This document shows, one piece after another, positions 8,934-16,523 of a stretch of DNA of 37,030 nt. Where the stretch lies: contig CALBEV010000105.1 of assembly GCA_937891045.1 (NCBI GenBank), forward strand, positions 1-37,030, given 5' to 3'. Origin of the DNA: an uncultured Burkholderiales bacterium. Lineage in GTDB: Bacteria > Pseudomonadota > Gammaproteobacteria > Burkholderiales > Burkholderiaceae. The notes under the pieces were generated by a model. It was not told where the DNA came from and did no database searches. It was given only the letters and a program-made list of their open reading frames with translations. The translations under genes and the position numbers were made by a program. The stretch's first letter is position 1; each line of letters begins with the position of its first letter.

Positions 8934-10418
8934 ATGAATGTTGTTCAACCCCTACTGAACCGAGCCCGCAGCCATCCGCATTTGCAGGCCCTCAGCTGCA
9001 GCGGGGAAACACTCAGCTATGGCCAACTGGCCGAACGCAGCCACGCTTTGGCGGCAGGCATGTTGCACCAGCTGGGTTTGCAGCGCGGTCAGCGGGTCAT
9101 CCTGTGCATGGAAAACCGCGCAGCGTTTTTTGAAACCTTGTTGGCCTGCTGGATCGCTGGCCTGTGTCCGGTGCCTGTGAACGCCAAGCTGCACCCCAAG
9201 GAAGTTCGACAGATCGCCACGGATGCGCAGGCCAGCGCCTTGTTTTGCAGCCAAGCCTTGCACGACGGTTTGCAAACAGCATGGGCGGATGCGCAACAGA
9301 CCATGGCGTGGGTGTGTGCAGATGACAGCGCCTACCAGGACTTGTTGCGGCATGCCCCCACAGACTGTGCGGCCCTGCAAGCCGACGACATCGCTTGGAT
9401 TTTTTACACCAGTGGCACCACAGGCGTGCCCAAGGGTGCCATGCTGTCGCACCTGAATTTGCTCAACATGTGCCTGCAATACGGCGCGGACATTGACAGT
9501 GTGCAAGCCGGTGACACCATGTTGCACGTGGCTCCTTTGTCACATGGGTCAGGCTTGTACAGCTTGCCGCATTTGTTCAATGGAGGGCATCAAGTCATTG
9601 AGCCCGCCTTTGCGCCTGAGCGGGTCTTTGAAGCGCTGCAACGTTATCCGCGTGTGTCCATGTTTGCGGCCCCCACGATGCTCACGCGCATGCTTCGGGC
9701 CAGCACGGGCATTGCACATCCAGCGGGCCACTTGCACACCATGGCCTATGGCGGTGGGCCCATGTATGTGTCTGACTTGCTGGAGTCCATCGACCTCTTG
9801 GGCCCCCGCATGGTGCAAATTTATGGCCAAGGTGAAAGTCCGATGACCATCACGGCCTTGTCCAAACAAGACCACGAAGGACCCCAGGATGCCGCCCATT
9901 TGGCGCGATTGGCCTCTTGTGGTGTTGCTCGCACCGGTGTCGAGGTGCGCGTTGTGGATGAATCCGGGCGTGACATGCCCCCCGGTGAACCGGGTGAAGT
10001 GGTGACCCGCAGTGCCACCCGCATGCTGGGCTATTGGAACAACCCGGCGGCCACGGCCTCGGCCATTCGAGACGGTTGGCTGTGGACGGGGGACATTGGA
10101 GCCCTGGATGCGTTGGGCTACCTGACCTTGCTCGACCGCTCCAAGGATTTGATCATCCGAGGCGGCAGCAATATTTACCCCCGCGAAATTGAAGAAGTAT
10201 TGCTGCACCACCCAGCGGTGGCCGAGGTCTCGGTGATTGGTGCGCCCAGTACCGATTTGGGCGAAGAGCCGGTGGCTTTTGTGGTGGTCAAACCCGGCAT
10301 GACTGTCACGCCCCACGAACTGGACAGCTTGTGTTTGGACAACCTGGCCCGCTTCAAACGACCGCGCGATTATTTTTCGCTGCGGATTTGCCTAAAAATA
10401 ATTACGGCAAGATTTTGA
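8934..10418 (+). CDS. AMP-forming acyl-CoA ligase, frameshifted near the C-terminus
   Basis: A class I acyl-CoA ligase-like protein with intact phosphate loop YTSGTTGVPKG (158-168), YGQGESPM in place of YGxTE, LWTGDIGALDALGY, and the hinge DRSKDLIIRGGSNIYPREIEEVL. It would join a carboxylate (perhaps the amidase product) to CoA through an acyl-adenylate. The frame derails after residue 481: it reads SLRICLKIITARF and stops at 10418. One extra T in the T5 run at 10373-10377 restores FFAADLPKNNYGKILKK, the expected A10 motif with its catalytic lysine, and a stop at 10459 overlapping the next ATG. As it stands the enzyme lacks this lysine and should be badly impaired. ATG 8934 is the first start after the preceding amidase; the longer upstream frame overlaps it. 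Confidence 0.85.
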   Translation: MNVVQPLLNRARSHPHLQALSCSGETLSYGQLAERSHALAAGMLHQLGLQRGQRVILCMENRAAFFETLLACWIAGLCPVPVNAKLHPKEVRQIATDAQASALFCSQALHDGLQTAWADAQQTMAWVCADDSAYQDLLRHAPTDCAALQADDIAWIFYTSGTTGVPKGAMLSHLNLLNMCLQYGADIDSVQAGDTMLHVAPLSHGSGLYSLPHLFNGGHQVIEPAFAPERVFEALQRYPRVSMFAAPTMLTRMLRASTGIAHPAGHLHTMAYGGGPMYVSDLLESIDLLGPRMVQIYGQGESPMTITALSKQDHEGPQDAAHLARLASCGVARTGVEVRVVDESGRDMPPGEPGEVVTRSATRMLGYWNNPAATASAIRDGWLWTGDIGALDALGYLTLLDRSKDLIIRGGSNIYPREIEEVLLHHPAVAEVSVIGAPSTDLGEEPVAFVVVKPGMTVTPHELDSLCLDNLARFKRPRDYFSLRICLKIITARF

Positions 10419-10459
10419 AAAAAACATTGCGTCAGCAATTGAAAGAAGGGCAAGCATGA
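10373..10459 (+). other. Frameshift site and out-of-frame C-terminal end of the acyl-CoA ligase
   Basis: In the frame one base off from the ligase at 8934, these bases encode AADLPKNNYGKILKK and then TLRQQLKEGQA followed by TGA at 10457-10459. This is the canonical end of an acyl-CoA ligase, including the PxxxxGK lysine, and its stop forms an ATGA overlap with the thiolase start at 10456, the same coupling used elsewhere in this operon. The shift lies in a five-T run (10373-10377), a place prone both to real slippage and to sequencing error. Confidence 0.85.
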
Positions 10460-11622
10460 ACCGCAGCGTCTATGTGGCAGGCATTGGGTCCACGGCCTTT
10501 GGCAAGCATGGGGGAACCAGCATCGAGGCCTTGGCTGTTGATGCTTCTGCGCAAGCCATTGTCGATGCCGGTATCGACCGCACACGTATCGGTGCGGTGT
10601 ATTTTGGCAACTTCATCAGTGGCCCTTTGAATGGCAAGGAAGTCTTGGCTGGATTGGTGGCAGAGCAACTCGGTTTGCAGGGTATCCCCTGCACCAAGGT
10701 GGAAGGCGCTTGTGCATCCGGTGGCATTGCCTTGCGTCATGCCTGCTTGATGGTGGCCGCTGGGATTCATGACGCTGTGTTGGTGGTGGGTGTGGAAACC
10801 ATGACCCATGCCAGCACACCCGAAGTCACCTCCGCGCTCAACTGCGCCATGGACAATGAATACGATGGTCTGAGTGGCTTGACCTTCCCCGGACTGTTTG
10901 GCTTGGCTTGGCGTGCCCATGCGCAACGCTATGGCACCAGCCGAGAAGACGTGGCGGCCGTGGTCATCAAAAACAAAGCGTTTGGCTTGAACAACCCCTT
11001 GGCCCAAATGGGTGCAGCATTGACGATCGATCAAATTGCAGCATCCGCCATGATTGCCGATCCGTTGCAACTTTTTGACTGTTGTCCACCCAGTGATGGC
11101 GCAGCTGCCGTGGTGGTCTGCACCAAAGACTTGCTGTCTGACTTGCCAAGTCAAACACGCATTCGCGTCATGGCCATCGTTCAAACCAGTGGCTCTGCCC
11201 GCATCGCTCAGCACCCAGATTTATGCTCATTCGATGCCACTGTGCTGGCTGCGCAACAGGCTTATCGGCTATCGGGTCTGCAGCCAGCCGATATCGATCT
11301 GGTTGAACTGCACGACTGTTTTTCAATCGCTGAAATCATCGACAGCGAAGACCTGGGCTTGGTGCCCAGAGGCGAGGGCGGTCGTTGGGCCGCGCAAGGC
11401 CGCACCGGTATGCAAGGCGATGTGGTCATCAATCCGAGTGGCGGTTTGTTGGCCAAAGGCCATCCCGTGGGCGCCACCGGTGTCGGACAAATTGTGGAAG
11501 TGGCTTTGCAGTTGCGCGGTGTTCACCCCAATCAAGTTGACCAAGCGGGCATCGGCATGACGCACAACCTCGGCGGTACTGGCGTGGCCTGTACCGTGCA
11601 CATCTTGGGACGTGACGCATGA
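10456..11622 (+). CDS. Thiolase-family acyltransferase (SCP2-thiolase type)
   Basis: A 388-residue thiolase-fold protein of the SCP2/non-specific lipid-transfer class. Cys86 (KVEGACASGG), His286 (ELHDCFSIAE, the SCP2-type counterpart of the NEAF motif) and His336 (AKGHPVGATG) are present. Together they suggest a real carbon-carbon thiolysis or condensation activity rather than the Tyr-based aldolase variant Ltp2. It overlaps the frameshifted ligase by four bases upstream and the DUF35 gene by four bases downstream. In archaea and actinobacteria, thiolase-fold proteins of this type form complexes with DUF35 partners, so a heteromeric enzyme is likely here. It probably cleaves a 3-oxoacyl-CoA made in this pathway. 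Confidence 0.85.
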   Translation: MNRSVYVAGIGSTAFGKHGGTSIEALAVDASAQAIVDAGIDRTRIGAVYFGNFISGPLNGKEVLAGLVAEQLGLQGIPCTKVEGACASGGIALRHACLMVAAGIHDAVLVVGVETMTHASTPEVTSALNCAMDNEYDGLSGLTFPGLFGLAWRAHAQRYGTSREDVAAVVIKNKAFGLNNPLAQMGAALTIDQIAASAMIADPLQLFDCCPPSDGAAAVVVCTKDLLSDLPSQTRIRVMAIVQTSGSARIAQHPDLCSFDATVLAAQQAYRLSGLQPADIDLVELHDCFSIAEIIDSEDLGLVPRGEGGRWAAQGRTGMQGDVVINPSGGLLAKGHPVGATGVGQIVEVALQLRGVHPNQVDQAGIGMTHNLGGTGVACTVHILGRDA

Positions 11623-11969
11623 AGACCGATGACGTACCGCGTTTGAAGGTTTATCAGTGCAGCCAGTGTCAAACCTTGACTCAACGCCAGCCCGTCATCT
11701 GTGCTCATTGTTTATCGCGTCAAGTCCATGCAAAAGAGGTCGGTGCCGTAGGCGTGTTGGCCAGTTGGACCACAGTTCGCAAGCCGCCCATGCGCTTCAA
11801 GTCGGAAGGCAGTTACCACGTAGGCGTTTTCGACCTGGACAATGGCATGCGTATTTCCGGTCGCTTGTTACACACGCCTGCAGACAAATTGGGTGACCGG
11901 GTGATCTTGGTCACTGATGACTTGCTGCAAACACAAACCCCCACTTTCAAGGTGTCACACGATGGCTGA
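11619..11969 (+). CDS. DUF35 Zn-ribbon/OB-fold acyl-CoA-associated protein
   Basis: A 116-residue protein with an N-terminal rubredoxin-like zinc ribbon (Cys14, Cys17, Cys28, Cys31; CSQC and CAHC) followed by an OB-fold domain (KEVGAVGVLASWTTVRK, YHVGVFDLDNGMRISGRL). Members of this family act as partners of thiolases and HMG-CoA synthases, where they help channel CoA thioesters. The gene overlaps the thiolase by four bases (ATGA at 11619) and the enoyl-CoA hydratase by eight bases, so the three products are made in step. No catalytic activity of its own is expected. Confidence 0.85.
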   Translation: MKTDDVPRLKVYQCSQCQTLTQRQPVICAHCLSRQVHAKEVGAVGVLASWTTVRKPPMRFKSEGSYHVGVFDLDNGMRISGRLLHTPADKLGDRVILVTDDLLQTQTPTFKVSHDG

Positions 11970-12756
11970 AATTTCCTATGACAAGCACGGTGCAGTTCGT
12001 TTGATCACGATCAACCGCGCCGACAAAATGAATTCCTTGGACTTTGCCGCCAATGATGAGTTGATTGAGGTGTGGCGCGAATTCGACCGCGATGATCAAG
12101 CCCGGGTGGCGGTCATCACCGGCGCCGGTGACAAGGCTTTTTGCGCAGGTGCCGATTTGAAAACCTACACCTTGGCATTTGCACAAGCATCGGCTCCGGA
12201 GTTTCGAGCCAAATACACCAATGGCCCTGGCTTTGGTGGCATCACCCGCAACTTGGACATTGACAAACCCATCCTCGCTGCGGTGAATGGGTTTGCCATT
12301 TCTGGCGGCTTTGAATTGTCTTTGGCATGCGATATGCGCTTTTGCTCTGTGAATGCTGAATTCGCTTTGCAAGACGCCAAGTGGGGTTTTCATGCCTGCG
12401 ATGGTGGCTTGATTCGCTTGCCCCAGATTGTGGGCATGGGACATGCCATGGAAATTGTGTTGTCAGGCGAGCGCGTGAATGCAGACCACGCGTACCGCAT
12501 TGGTTTGGTCAACCGCGTGTTTGAGCAGCACGAACTGCTTGCCAAATCGATGGACTATGCACAGATGCTGGCCACCCGTGCGCCTTTGTCGCATCGGTTT
12601 GCAAAAGAAGTGATGCGTCGATCGGTGGGCATGCACATGGCCGAGGCCTTGAGTTGGGAGTCACGCTCATTCAGGGATGTGGCTTTCACCGAGGATTTGA
12701 AAGAAGGCCTGGCTTCATTCAGGGAGCGAATAAGCGCTGATTTCAAAGGACTTTGA
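11962..12756 (+). CDS. Enoyl-CoA hydratase/isomerase family protein
   Basis: A 264-residue crotonase-fold protein. The oxyanion-hole elements are GDKAFCAGADLK (around residues 57-67) and NGFAISGGFELSLACD (109-124). The first catalytic-type acid is Glu118, while the position usually holding the second glutamate (PE in enoyl-CoA hydratases) is Asp138 (ALQDAKWGF). This fits either a hydratase variant or another crotonase reaction such as isomerisation or hydrolysis. ATG 11962 overlaps the DUF35 stop and gives the usual N-terminus; the track upstream to 11917 only reads through the DUF35 gene in another frame. It is the last gene of region A; the following 65 bases separate it from a convergent SDR gene and show no strong hairpin terminator. 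Confidence 0.88.
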   Translation: MAEISYDKHGAVRLITINRADKMNSLDFAANDELIEVWREFDRDDQARVAVITGAGDKAFCAGADLKTYTLAFAQASAPEFRAKYTNGPGFGGITRNLDIDKPILAAVNGFAISGGFELSLACDMRFCSVNAEFALQDAKWGFHACDGGLIRLPQIVGMGHAMEIVLSGERVNADHAYRIGLVNRVFEQHELLAKSMDYAQMLATRAPLSHRFAKEVMRRSVGMHMAEALSWESRSFRDVAFTEDLKEGLASFRERISADFKGL

Positions 12757-12821
12757 TTCGGTCGGTTCCTCGCGCTGGGGTTCGCACATTTTGTCGCTGT
12801 CCCAAACCCATCAATCACCTT

Positions 12822-13595
12822 CTAATAATGACTGCCGCCATTGATCTGCACACCTTGTCCGGTGATGTGGCTGGCCAAATCCGAGGCGAGGTAGATCATC
12901 AAGTTCGCCACCTCTGCAGGTTCTGCATAGCGTCCATCGGGTATGGAGGCCGTGCGTTGCGCTCGCAGTTGTTCGGCAGATCCGCTGGCCTGTGATGCTT
13001 CGATGTCGCGCAGCATGTCTGTATCTACTGGCCCGGGACAGACCGCATTGACGCGAATACCTTTGCGAGCAACTTCCAAGGCCGCCGTTTTGGTCAATCC
13101 CATGACGGCATGTTTGCTGGCGGTGTAGGGACCGAGTTTGCGTGTTGCAACAAAGGATCCCAAGGAGGCGGTATTGACCACTGCGCCTTTGCCTTGTGCT
13201 TGCATGATGGGGAGCACATATTTCAATCCCAAGAACACGCCGCGCACATTGATGTTCATGACTTTGTCGAACACATCGACGGGATAGTCGACCAAAGAAT
13301 GAATCTCACCTTGCCATGCTGCATTGTTCATGAAGATGTCGATGCGGCCCCAGTTTTTCATGGCGGTTTGAACATAGTGTTGCACTTGCTCGGGATCGCT
13401 GACATCGGCTTGGACAAACACGGCCTCTGCGCCCTTGCTGTGCAGCAGGGATTCGGTTGTGCGTCCTGCCTCAGGGGCCAGATCAACCAGCAAAACCTTT
13501 GCACCAACCTCACCCAATGCCAAAGCCACTGCGCGGCCGATGCCACCGCCTGCGCCCGTGACCACGGCGACTTGACCAGAAAAATCAATTTTCAT
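12822..13595 (-). CDS. SDR-family NAD(P)-dependent oxidoreductase
   Basis: A 257-residue classical short-chain dehydrogenase. The coenzyme loop is TGAGGGIG (13-20), the NNA motif is at about 90-92, and the catalytic set is Asn115, Ser144, Tyr157, Lys161 (YTASK). The C-terminal half has the usual PGPVDTDM segment. It would interconvert a secondary alcohol and ketone. Transcribed away from the CoA ligase at 13726 with a shared 130-base intergenic region, and convergent with the hydratase at 11962. In the context of the Baeyer-Villiger monooxygenase downstream it could supply the ketone from a cyclic alcohol, but a 3-hydroxyacyl-CoA substrate is equally possible. Confidence 0.9.
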   Translation of the reverse strand: MKIDFSGQVAVVTGAGGGIGRAVALALGEVGAKVLLVDLAPEAGRTTESLLHSKGAEAVFVQADVSDPEQVQHYVQTAMKNWGRIDIFMNNAAWQGEIHSLVDYPVDVFDKVMNINVRGVFLGLKYVLPIMQAQGKGAVVNTASLGSFVATRKLGPYTASKHAVMGLTKTAALEVARKGIRVNAVCPGPVDTDMLRDIEASQASGSAEQLRAQRTASIPDGRYAEPAEVANLMIYLASDLASHITGQGVQINGGSHY

Positions 13596-13725
13596 GTGTG
13601 ACCTTGAAATGTTGAAAAAGCAAGCAGGAAGAGTTCCCGAAACGCGACCAAGGGATAACCCTAGTACTGAAAAATTCTTGAAGGTAGATAATCATACTCA
13701 TAAGTAACTTTGGCAGGGAAGTTTT
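13596..13725. promoter_or_regulatory. Divergent promoter region between SDR and acyl-CoA ligase genes
   Basis: This 130-base A+T-rich gap is the only divergent intergenic region inside region B and should hold both promoters. On the plus strand TTGAAG (13678-13683) with a 17-base spacer to TAAGTA (13701-13706) is a weak sigma70 candidate. Possible operator elements are AGGGATAACCCT (13651-13662, four-base arms) and the adjacent palindrome AGTACT (13663-13668). AGGGAA at 13715-13720 is the ribosome binding site for the TTG start at 13726. No clear minus-strand promoter was found. The TetR encoded at 18157 is a candidate regulator, which is inference only. Confidence 0.4.
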
Positions 13726-15465
13726 TTGACAACAAGCAACAACCATCCGAACTGGCCTTCGCTCAGCGACAGGCAGGGGTTGCTGCGCGACAGATTTCCG
13801 GTCTGGTCAACGCTCACTCTGGATGGCTTGCTTGCAAAGAACGCCCAAGATTACCCCAACCGGGTTTTTGTGCTGACGGATCGTCAAAGTTGGACCTATG
13901 CCCAAATGCATGCATGGTCGACACAATTGGCAGCTGGCTTGTGTCACCTTGGTGTGAAGCCGGGAGACCACGTGGCGTTGTTGATGGCTAATTTTCCGGA
14001 ATTCATCGCCATCAAATTTGCCATTGCCATGGTGGGCGCCGTTGCAGTTCCAATCAATTTTTTGAACAAACGTGATGAATTGGGCTATGTGCTGAAGCAG
14101 TCGGACGCGGTCATGCTGATCACCATGGACTCTTTCAGAAACATGCCTTATTGCCGCTATCTTGATGAGTTGGTCCCAGGTTGGCAAGTCCAAGGCGGCG
14201 GGGATGAATTCCCTAAATTGAAAAATGTCCTGGTCTTTGCGACAGGTGAAAACGGCAGCGACAACATCAGCAAGCATCTCTTGCTGAACGCCTCATTTGG
14301 TGAAGGCTTGGTCTTGCCACCCGGATTTGCACCTGCACCAAACGCCCTCTGCGACATCATCTACACCTCTGGCACCACGGGTTTTCCAAAGGGCGTGATG
14401 CTGAGTCACGACATGCTGCTTCGCACAGCGTTTGGCAGTGCCTGGGCTCGCGGATTTGAAGATGGCAGGCGGATTGTTTTTTCTCTGCCGCTCTACCATG
14501 TTTATGGTTATGTGGAAGGGCTGCTCGCCTGTATGTTCGTGGGGGGATCGGTTGTTCCTCAACTCAAATTTGATGCTACTGCCACCTTGAGTGCCATTGA
14601 ACAGCATCAAGCCACGGATGTGTTGTTGATCCCCGCCATGACCATGGCCCTGATAGATGCACAAAAGGTACAACCTTCTCCATTGCACTCACTGCATTCA
14701 GTCATTTCCTCAGGCGGGCGGGCCCCAGCTTCCCTTTGGCAAGACATCTTGGACTATTTGCATCCGCAAGAGATCACAACAGGTTATGGGATGACAGAAG
14801 TGACGGCCTCTAGCACCGTCACGCGTCCAAGCGATGGCATGACCCGGTGGCTGACGACCAATGGTCGATTGCGGGATGTGGGGCCCGCAGGCGAACCTGC
14901 TTTGAACCAGCGACTGGTGGTCTACCGTGTCGTGGATCCCGTTTCAGGACAAGAAATGCCACCAGGACAAGTGGGCGAGTTGCAAGCCAAGGGCCCGGGG
15001 GTGATGAAGGCCTATTACAACAAGCCCAATGAAACAGCGGCTGCTTTCACCGCAGATGGCTGGTTGCATACAGGTGATTTGGGTTATTTGGATGCAGAGG
15101 ACTATCTGACCTTGGTTGGCAGACTGAAAGAGTCCTACCGGTGCGGTGGCGAACAAGTTTTGCCATCCGAAGTGGAAGATGTGCTGATGAGTCATCCTGC
15201 TGTGCTTCAAGCGCATGTGGCGCCCATTCCGGACGAAAGAATGGGTGAGGTGGGTGTGGCATTTGTGGTGCTTCGGGACAAGATGAGCTGCGAAACGATT
15301 GCACTTGAAGCTTTGTGCAAAGAGCGCTTGGCCCGTTTCAAGCAGCCTCGGCATGTTCTGTTTCTCAGCGCCAGTGATATTCCAACAACGCCTTCAGGGC
15401 GTGCGCGTAAATTTTTGCTTTCTCAAATGGCGCTCGAATCATTGGGTTTGATAACCCCTCTTTAA
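13726..15465 (+). CDS. AMP-forming acyl-CoA ligase with atypical A10 motif
   Basis: A 579-residue acyl-CoA ligase/4-coumarate-CoA-ligase-like protein. The phosphate loop YTSGTTGFPKG (213-223), YGMTEVTASS and GWLHTGDLGYLDAEDY are all present. The hinge reads GRLKESYRCGGEQVLPSEVE, somewhat unlike GRxKDMIIRGGxNVYP. In the C-terminal A10 motif the expected PxxxSGK is PTTPSGRARK, so the adenylating lysine is Arg559 unless neighbouring Lys562 substitutes. TTG 13726 is chosen because an AGGGAA lies just upstream and no other start occurs nearby. It opens the region B operon. Base composition from here to about 16500 is visibly more A+T-rich than the surrounding genes. It should activate a carboxylic acid with CoA if the Arg variant is functional. 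Confidence 0.85.
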   Translation: MTTSNNHPNWPSLSDRQGLLRDRFPVWSTLTLDGLLAKNAQDYPNRVFVLTDRQSWTYAQMHAWSTQLAAGLCHLGVKPGDHVALLMANFPEFIAIKFAIAMVGAVAVPINFLNKRDELGYVLKQSDAVMLITMDSFRNMPYCRYLDELVPGWQVQGGGDEFPKLKNVLVFATGENGSDNISKHLLLNASFGEGLVLPPGFAPAPNALCDIIYTSGTTGFPKGVMLSHDMLLRTAFGSAWARGFEDGRRIVFSLPLYHVYGYVEGLLACMFVGGSVVPQLKFDATATLSAIEQHQATDVLLIPAMTMALIDAQKVQPSPLHSLHSVISSGGRAPASLWQDILDYLHPQEITTGYGMTEVTASSTVTRPSDGMTRWLTTNGRLRDVGPAGEPALNQRLVVYRVVDPVSGQEMPPGQVGELQAKGPGVMKAYYNKPNETAAAFTADGWLHTGDLGYLDAEDYLTLVGRLKESYRCGGEQVLPSEVEDVLMSHPAVLQAHVAPIPDERMGEVGVAFVVLRDKMSCETIALEALCKERLARFKQPRHVLFLSASDIPTTPSGRARKFLLSQMALESLGLITPL

Positions 15466-15497
15466 CAACGCAATGTCTCCAAAACAAAGGTTATCCA

Positions 15498-15941
15498 ATG
15501 TCCATTCACAACGCGACCACCAACCATGGCCTGATCTCCAAAGACACCCCCGTTGGTTTCGAACTCGTAGGGGTCAAAAAGAAAGCTGCGATTCAACTCA
15601 TGGGCTCTCGTTTGTGGGGACGCTTTAATCCGAATCACTGGGATCCGGTGTATGCCAACCAAACAGGTTTGGCTGCACCCATTCAAACCGGCGAAATGTC
15701 TTCTGCCTACCTATCCGAAATGTGTGTGAATTATTTTGGCGCCCACTTTTTTCAAAATGCCCGAATCGTTTGCAAATATGTGGCGTCCACGTTGGCCAAT
15801 GAAATCATCACCACCTATGGCGTGGTGAAAGAAAAAACGCCAAAAGGCAACGGCTTTCGCTTCAAAGTTGAATTCTGGGCTTCCAACGAAAAAGGTGAAA
15901 CGAAAACCGTGGGATGGACCGAAGTGGATGTAGGCGTCTAG
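15498..15941 (+). CDS. MaoC-like hot-dog-fold protein (subunit 1)
   Basis: A 147-residue single hot-dog protein of the MaoC/R-specific enoyl-CoA hydratase group. The motif that is usually GDxNPxHxD reads GRFNPNHWD (41-49): His47 and Asp49 are kept but the catalytic aspartate position is Arg42. The later segment GLAAPIQTGEMSSAYLSEM corresponds to the family GxxxPxxHG helix region. It is followed 39 bases later by a second hot-dog gene, so a heteromeric hydratase is likely, as known for actinobacterial steroid side-chain hydratases built from unequal MaoC subunits. It sits between a CoA ligase and a Baeyer-Villiger monooxygenase. Annotation as hydratase is probable; thioesterase or purely structural partner is possible. 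Confidence 0.75.
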   Translation: MSIHNATTNHGLISKDTPVGFELVGVKKKAAIQLMGSRLWGRFNPNHWDPVYANQTGLAAPIQTGEMSSAYLSEMCVNYFGAHFFQNARIVCKYVASTLANEIITTYGVVKEKTPKGNGFRFKVEFWASNEKGETKTVGWTEVDVGV

Positions 15942-15970
15942 CAAATGACATCAGATCACAACATGACAAC

Positions 15971-15975
15971 AAGGA
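15971..15975 (+). promoter_or_regulatory. Ribosome binding site AAGGA deciding the start of MaoC subunit 2
   Basis: AAGGA lies five bases before ATG 15981. The earlier in-frame ATGs at 15945 and 15963 have no comparable purine-rich element, so 15981 is preferred. Confidence 0.55.
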
Positions 15976-15980
15976 ACGCC

Positions 15981-16514
15981 ATGACACAAGCGATACAAAC
16001 AGACAGTTTGCGCCCCATGACCAGCATTCAAATTCAGCAGACGCGTTCGTTTGTGAAAAGTTTGGATGAAGTTTGCCAAACCTACTGGGACATGGTGGAA
16101 GTTGGAAATGTTCTATCGCGGGAGTTGCACATCACGCCCGAGTTGGTCATCTTGTACGCAGATGCCGTTGAAGATTACAACCCTTGGTATGAAGGTTGGC
16201 GCATGAACACCTGGTATATCCCCGGGGAATCCCCTTTTGGCGGTGCAATCGTCCCCCCATTGATGGTGTCGCACTTTGTGTTGTCAGTTCAATTCGACCA
16301 CACCAAACCTTTTGCGATTGGCTCAATCCATACATTCCATGACACCGACATTCTTCACCCCATACCGGTCGGTGCCAAGGTTCGAATCAGTGCCCAAGCG
16401 ATTGATAAATACATCAAACGCGAGCGCCGCTATGTTCGACATGAGGTGAAGGTTGAGGATGTTGATTCTGGTTTGCTCTACATGCGTGAAACCAGAGATA
16501 TTTTGTCGCTTTAA
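15981..16514 (+). CDS. MaoC N-terminal-type hot-dog protein (subunit 2)
   Basis: A 177-residue protein resembling the N-terminal half of MaoC dehydratases (FAS1-DH type). The motif region reads ADAVEDYNPWYEGW: Asp65 is present where the catalytic aspartate sits, but the following histidine position is Tyr70. This is the mirror image of the partner at 15498, which keeps His and loses Asp. The segment GGAIVPPLMVSHFVLSVQF matches the family GxxxPPxm region and IPVGAKVRISAQAI the central strands. The frame also allows starts at 15945 and 15963; 15981 has the best ribosome binding site. It ends nine bases before the monooxygenase start. Likely forms a heteromeric hydratase with the preceding gene product; not demonstrated. 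Confidence 0.75.
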   Translation: MTQAIQTDSLRPMTSIQIQQTRSFVKSLDEVCQTYWDMVEVGNVLSRELHITPELVILYADAVEDYNPWYEGWRMNTWYIPGESPFGGAIVPPLMVSHFVLSVQFDHTKPFAIGSIHTFHDTDILHPIPVGAKVRISAQAIDKYIKRERRYVRHEVKVEDVDSGLLYMRETRDILSL

Positions 16515-16523
16515 AGGTCAGTG

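Noticed and set aside
10456..11969. Steroid side-chain aldolase (Ltp2/ChsH2-like) pair
   Set aside because: The thiolase keeps Cys86, His286 and His336 and DUF35 is not fused to a MaoC domain, so a thiolase reaction is more likely.
12757..12821. Rho-independent terminator between the convergent hydratase and SDR genes
   Set aside because: No stable GC-rich stem followed by a T run could be seen in either direction.
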